A stretch of 64,000 nucleotides of DNA from Antrihabitans stalagmiti (GTDB lineage Bacteria > Actinomycetota > Actinomycetes > Mycobacteriales > Mycobacteriaceae): positions 744,001-808,000 of the forward strand of contig NZ_JAEMNV010000002.1 in the NCBI RefSeq assembly GCF_016482825.1, given 5' to 3'. A program made the translations under genes and the position numbers. Below are positions 60,630 through 64,000 of the stretch, piece after piece; the stretch's first letter is position 1; every line of letters starts with the position of its first letter. Under the pieces are notes generated by a model. That model was not told the DNA's origin. It did no database searches and worked only from the letters and a program-made list of their open reading frames with translations.

Positions 60630-61348
60630 GCGCGGAGCGCCCTACGGGTTTCCGGTTCCAAATGTTCTGTGGCATAACTCAATGCCGTCCTGCCCATCGC
60701 TGACGCATGCTGCTCGAGAAACGACATCAACAGCGCTCCGTCGACCTTCTTACCGACCTCGCGCAGCATCCAGCCGAGCGCCTTCTGGATCAGGTCCGCG
60801 CGATCTGGCAGTAGTAGTTCGGCAAGTTCGAACGTCGTCGACGGGTCACCCCTCTTGATGAACTCGAACGTCGTCAGGAGTGCAATCCTGCGCTCCCACA
60901 GATCAGCGCTGCGAGCGAACGAGAACAACAGATCGCGGCGACGATCGAAAAGCCATGGGCCCAATATGTTCTCAGCCGAGGAGTCGACCAGATCCCAGTT
61001 GTTGACGCGTCGGCGGGCGATTGCGCCGAGATAGCGATCCACGACGCGCTCCTGCTTCTCGACGTCGAAGGTCCGCGGTTTCGATGCGGCCGCGAACTGC
61101 GCGTTCAAGATCAGCAGACCAGCTAGTCGATGCTCGTGAACGTCGCTGTCGAGCAGAACGTCGACTTCGTCGAGGGGCAGATCCGCGAACGACTTGACCA
61201 CTTTCCGAGTTGCGGGAACACGGACTCCGACGAAGACATCACCCTCGCCGTATTCGCCAGGGCCAGTCTTGAAGAACCGCTGCAAATGGACCGCATCGAG
61301 CGGATCCGACACTGCGGCCAACGCCGCGACGACGTCGGCAGCGATCAT
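60623..61348 (-). CDS. DNA alkylation repair protein (AlkD-like)
   Basis: This encodes 241 residues made of HEAT-like helical repeats. Family strings: FFKTGPGEYGEGDVFVGVRVPATRKVVKSF, EHRLAGLLILNAQF, VNNWDLVDSSAENILGPWL and WERRIALLTTFEFIKRGD, KALGWMLREVGKK. AlkD removes alkylated bases without base flipping. The last codons come from the palindromic repeat. The start overlaps the racemase-family gene stop by four bases. Confidence 0.92.
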   Translation of the reverse strand: MIAADVVAALAAVSDPLDAVHLQRFFKTGPGEYGEGDVFVGVRVPATRKVVKSFADLPLDEVDVLLDSDVHEHRLAGLLILNAQFAAASKPRTFDVEKQERVVDRYLGAIARRRVNNWDLVDSSAENILGPWLFDRRRDLLFSFARSADLWERRIALLTTFEFIKRGDPSTTFELAELLLPDRADLIQKALGWMLREVGKKVDGALLMSFLEQHASAMGRTALSYATEHLEPETRRALRAS

Positions 61349-62103
61349 GACTGCGACAGCTCGCGACCGTAGTCGAACGCCGCTGCGGCAGCGGGCAATT
61401 CACCTGGCTCGCCGTTGACGAGCACACGAACCGTACCGCCCCCGGACGACGGCCGACCGAGCGCATCGATCCGTCGAAGAGTTTGTGCAGCAACCGCATC
61501 CGCACTGTCGAACAGCCGAACTGTCGGCGCGAGACTGGCCGCGATCTCGTCGATGACAAGGGGGTAGTGCGTACAACCGAGTACGACACCCTGCACGTGA
61601 CGAGGTGTCAGCGCTGCGGCGGCGGCGACGGCGGACCGTGCGCTGTCGACATCGCCACGATCGATCGCGTCGGCCAATCCGTGGCACGCAACGGCGAAAA
61701 CCTCTGCGCCGTTCCCGAATCGATCGATCAGATCGGCTTGATACCGACTCGCAGTTGTCGCCGCCGTCGCCCACACCGCAAAGGACGTGCACACCGCCGC
61801 CGCTGGTTTGATCGCGGGGACCGTTCCGATCACCGGTATCGCGGCACCAAGCTGTGCGCGGACCGCATCGACGGACGTCACCGTCGCCGTATTACACGGG
61901 AGCACAACGACTTCCGCACCATTCGCAACGGCAACCTCGGCCGCGGCGACAACACGATCGGCAACCCACGACTCGGGTTTCGGACCCCATGGCGCGCCCG
62001 CGGGATCCATGGACAGCAGCAGATCGAGTTCGGGCCGCAACTTACGCAGCCGGGCAGCTGTCGGCAGCAGGCCGAGACCGGAATCGATCAACGCGACGAT
62101 CAC
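61345..62103 (-). CDS. Aspartate/glutamate racemase-family protein
   Basis: This encodes 252 residues. The two catalytic cysteines are seen in VVLPCNTATVTSVDAVR and VVLGCTHYPLVIDEIA, and the N-terminal ALIDSGLGLLPTAARLR matches the DSGxGG loop only loosely. Key sites are kept, yet the sequence differs from housekeeping MurI (for instance DSGLGLL instead of DSGVGGL). It is more likely a second racemase-like enzyme than the essential one; the substrate is unknown. It overlaps genes on both sides by four bases. Confidence 0.85.
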   Translation of the reverse strand: MIVALIDSGLGLLPTAARLRKLRPELDLLLSMDPAGAPWGPKPESWVADRVVAAAEVAVANGAEVVVLPCNTATVTSVDAVRAQLGAAIPVIGTVPAIKPAAAVCTSFAVWATAATTASRYQADLIDRFGNGAEVFAVACHGLADAIDRGDVDSARSAVAAAAALTPRHVQGVVLGCTHYPLVIDEIAASLAPTVRLFDSADAVAAQTLRRIDALGRPSSGGGTVRVLVNGEPGELPAAAAAFDYGRELSQS

Positions 62104-63320
62104 GAACCGAGCATCTCCTCGATCGGTGCGGCGGCGGTGATCTTGGCACGTGCCTTCATCACCTTCGCAGCCATGCCACCACCGACGACGCCGGTCAGCT
62201 TGCCGTCACGGGAGTAGTACGCAAGAAACTTGCGCCCGTCGTCTTCCACAACATGCACGGTGTCCTGAGCTGAAGGCGTACCAAGCGCCTGAATCTTGAT
62301 GTCGTACTGATCGCTCCAGAAGTAGGGCACCGCAGCAGGACCCGACTGCGCGCCGACCAAAGCCTTCGCGAGCGCTTTCGCTTGATCGCCTGCGTTGGAC
62401 CAGTGCTCGACCCGCTTGTGGTCGCCGGTGCTGTGGCGCCAGGCCGCGACATCGCCGACCGCCCAAACGCCGTCGGACTCGGTGCGACCCACCTCGTCGG
62501 CGAGCACGCCGCCACCGTCCGCAGGTTCGGCCAAAGCGATCTTCGACTCCGCGAGCCACCCAGTTACCGGCACCGACCCGACACCGACCACCACCAGATC
62601 GACGTCCACGACGGTGCCGTCGCTGAGCACAACGCTGCCGACCCGACCGGTGTCGCCGGCTTCGAGCGCCTCGACTCCGACCCCACAGCGAAGGTCCACA
62701 CCCTCGTCACGGTGCAGGCGCGCAACCAGGCCGCCGATCTCCTCGCCGAGCACGGACGCCAACGGCGTCGGCTGTGGTTCGACGAGCACCACTTCCACAC
62801 CTGCTGCACGGAAGCTCGCGGCAAGTTCGCATCCGATGAATCCTGCTCCGACGATCAGCGCGCGCTTACCGGTTGCCAGCTCCGAGCGCAGCGCGAGCGA
62901 ATCGTCGAGTGAGCGCAGCACATGGAGGCCACCGAGATCGCCGAAGCTTGCGATGCGCCGCGGCTCGAGGCCCGTCGCAATGATCAGCTGGTCGTAGGAA
63001 AGTTCGGTGCCATCGGCAAACAGAACCGACTTCGTGTCTACGTCGACGCCGGACGCCTGAGCACCGAGACGAAGCTCGATCCCCTTGTCGTCGAAGAACT
63101 CTCTCGGCTTGAGCGTCGTGTCGTCCTTCTCACCGCGCATCACTTCCTTCGACAACGGCGGCCGATCGTAAGGCAGATGCTCCTCGTTTCCGACGAGCAC
63201 AACGTCGCCCTCGAAACCCGCACGACGCAATTCCTCGGCTGTGCGTAAGCCTGCAAGTCCGGCACCGACAATGACCACACGCCCGACGACGCGCTGTTCG
63301 CTCTCACTCACGCCCGTCAT
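62100..63320 (-). CDS. FAD-dependent pyridine nucleotide-disulphide oxidoreductase (ferredoxin reductase type)
   Basis: This encodes 406 residues from ATG at 63320, overlapping the SDR stop as ATGA. FAD and NAD motifs: VVIVGAGLAGLRTAEELRRAGFEGDVVLVGNEEHLPYDRPPLSK, LIIATGLEPRR, ALIVGAGFIGCELAASFRAAGVEVVLVE and GVWAVGDVAAW. It has the layout of ferredoxin or rubredoxin reductases such as Rv0688 and oxygenase reductases. The partner is not visible. Confidence 0.92.
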   Translation of the reverse strand: MTGVSESEQRVVGRVVIVGAGLAGLRTAEELRRAGFEGDVVLVGNEEHLPYDRPPLSKEVMRGEKDDTTLKPREFFDDKGIELRLGAQASGVDVDTKSVLFADGTELSYDQLIIATGLEPRRIASFGDLGGLHVLRSLDDSLALRSELATGKRALIVGAGFIGCELAASFRAAGVEVVLVEPQPTPLASVLGEEIGGLVARLHRDEGVDLRCGVGVEALEAGDTGRVGSVVLSDGTVVDVDLVVVGVGSVPVTGWLAESKIALAEPADGGGVLADEVGRTESDGVWAVGDVAAWRHSTGDHKRVEHWSNAGDQAKALAKALVGAQSGPAAVPYFWSDQYDIKIQALGTPSAQDTVHVVEDDGRKFLAYYSRDGKLTGVVGGGMAAKVMKARAKITAAAPIEEMLGS

Positions 63321-64000
63321 GTTCCCACACCGGGAACCGGCACCTGGGCACCGGTTATTGCAGCACCGGCGTCGCTGAACAAGAACGCGATGACATCGGC
63401 GATGGCCTGCGGAGTCACCCATCCCTTACGGGACGAATCAGGTTGGCTGGCACGGTTTCCCGGTGTATCGATGACCGATGGCAGTACCGCGTTGACCCGG
63501 ATCCCATCGTCTTGATACTCGACGGCGAGCGCGCTGACGAAGGCCCACACGGCGGCCTTCGACGTGATGTATCCGGCTGCTCCCGAAAAGGGCGAGAACG
63601 CCGCTTTCGTCGAGATCGCCACGATCGAGCCGCCGCCCGCTTCGATCAGATAGGGCACCGCTGCGTGAGTGGTCAGGTACGTCGGCCGCAGGTTGAGGCG
63701 CAACAACTTCTCGAACTCGTCGATCGGCGTCTGGTGCACTTTGCCGCCCATCGCAAAACCACCGACGAGATTTGCGACCGCGCGCAGCGGCGCTTCCTCG
63801 CGGCCACCCGCCAGCTCGACGACCTCGGCGACGCTTGCCTCATCGAACAGATCGGCCTGGATGAGCTCCAGCGACGGGTGTTTGTCGAGGCGTTCGATCT
63901 CGCGTTCGGCGATCCATGGAACGACAACCCGCCAGCCGTCGTCGAGCAACTTCGCGGTCACAGCGCTGCCCAAGCCGCCGGTTCCGCCGGTCACCAATGC
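63317..64000 (-). CDS. Short-chain dehydrogenase/reductase, 5' end outside window
   Basis: This is a partial frame of 228 codons open at the right edge (reads ...ALVTGGTGGLGSAVTAKLLDDGWRVVV). SDR motifs: TGGTGGLG, NLVGGFAMGG, SIVAISTKAAF and the active-site GYITSKAAVWAFVSALAVEY. The usual Tyr-x3-Lys is present as YITSK. It is first in the four-gene minus-strand operon at the right end. The substrate is unknown. Confidence 0.9.
   Translation of the reverse strand, partial: ALVTGGTGGLGSAVTAKLLDDGWRVVVPWIAEREIERLDKHPSLELIQADLFDEASVAEVVELAGGREEAPLRAVANLVGGFAMGGKVHQTPIDEFEKLLRLNLRPTYLTTHAAVPYLIEAGGGSIVAISTKAAFSPFSGAAGYITSKAAVWAFVSALAVEYQDDGIRVNAVLPSVIDTPGNRASQPDSSRKGWVTPQAIADVIAFLFSDAGAAITGAQVPVPGVGT

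Overview
The window is 64 kb of high-GC actinobacterial chromosome. A complete mycofactocin cluster, a KstR-type sterol box before a kshB-like gene, WXG100 (ESX) proteins, a leucine-degradation operon in the Mycobacterium Rv2498c-Rv2506 order and a very large NRPS all point to Mycobacteriales. Rhodococcus or another Nocardiaceae is most likely; this is inferred from gene content and style, not from a database match. No rRNA, tRNA, CRISPR array, transposase or phage gene was found.

Layout. (1) 1-16953, minus: one giant non-ribosomal peptide synthetase (at least 5651 codons) that starts with TTG and runs off the left edge. It has five complete C-A-PCP modules and the start of a sixth; the first C domain is EntF-like, and adenylation codes read by eye give Ser for module 3 and Thr for module 5. 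(2) 17.4-19.9 kb: DUF3224 protein, F420/FMN split-barrel protein with cobM, and a small TPR protein. (3) 19.9-23.7 kb, minus: a tightly coupled operon encoding two WXG100-type proteins, a lipoprotein, a WXG-like protein with a C-terminal restriction-endonuclease-fold toxin domain, a HEAT-repeat protein (probable immunity) and a YbaB-like protein. (4) 24.2-33.0 kb: leucine/isovalerate catabolism (accD1, accA1, acyl-CoA dehydrogenase, MaoC, CitE-like lyase, acetoacetyl-CoA synthetase) with a divergent TetR regulator. (5) 33.1-35.2 kb: exported neutral ceramidase. (6) 35.2-42.5 kb, minus: ethanolamine use (permease, eutB, eutC) plus acetaldehyde dehydrogenase, its DUF779 partner and a GAF-type regulator. 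(7) 42.6-48.7 kb: acyl-CoA synthetase, SDR/DUF2867 protein, SDR, RibD-like reductase and membrane metallophosphoesterase. (8) 48.8-58.7 kb: mycofactocin cluster mftR/mftA-B-C-D, a mycofactocin-type SDR, and mftE-F-G. mftD and mftE are separated by an NmrA-type SDR, a CGNR zinc-finger gene and an internally deleted SRPBCC remnant. (9) 58.7-60.5 kb: TetR regulator and kshB-like reductase behind a KstR box. (10) 60.6-64 kb, minus: AlkD-like repair protein, Asp/Glu racemase-family protein, FAD oxidoreductase, and an SDR cut by the right edge.

How the parts work together. The leucine operon should take 3-methylcrotonyl-CoA to acetyl-CoA, with released acetoacetate re-activated by the ligase. The eut genes should split ethanolamine to ammonia and acetaldehyde (a B12-dependent step), which the aldehyde dehydrogenase oxidises without a microcompartment. 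The mft genes make and glycosylate the redox cofactor used by the neighbouring SDR and probably MftG. The least described parts are the toxin/HEAT operon, the split mft cluster with its decayed insert and palindromic operator, and a palindromic repeat present twice (47.4 and 60.6 kb).
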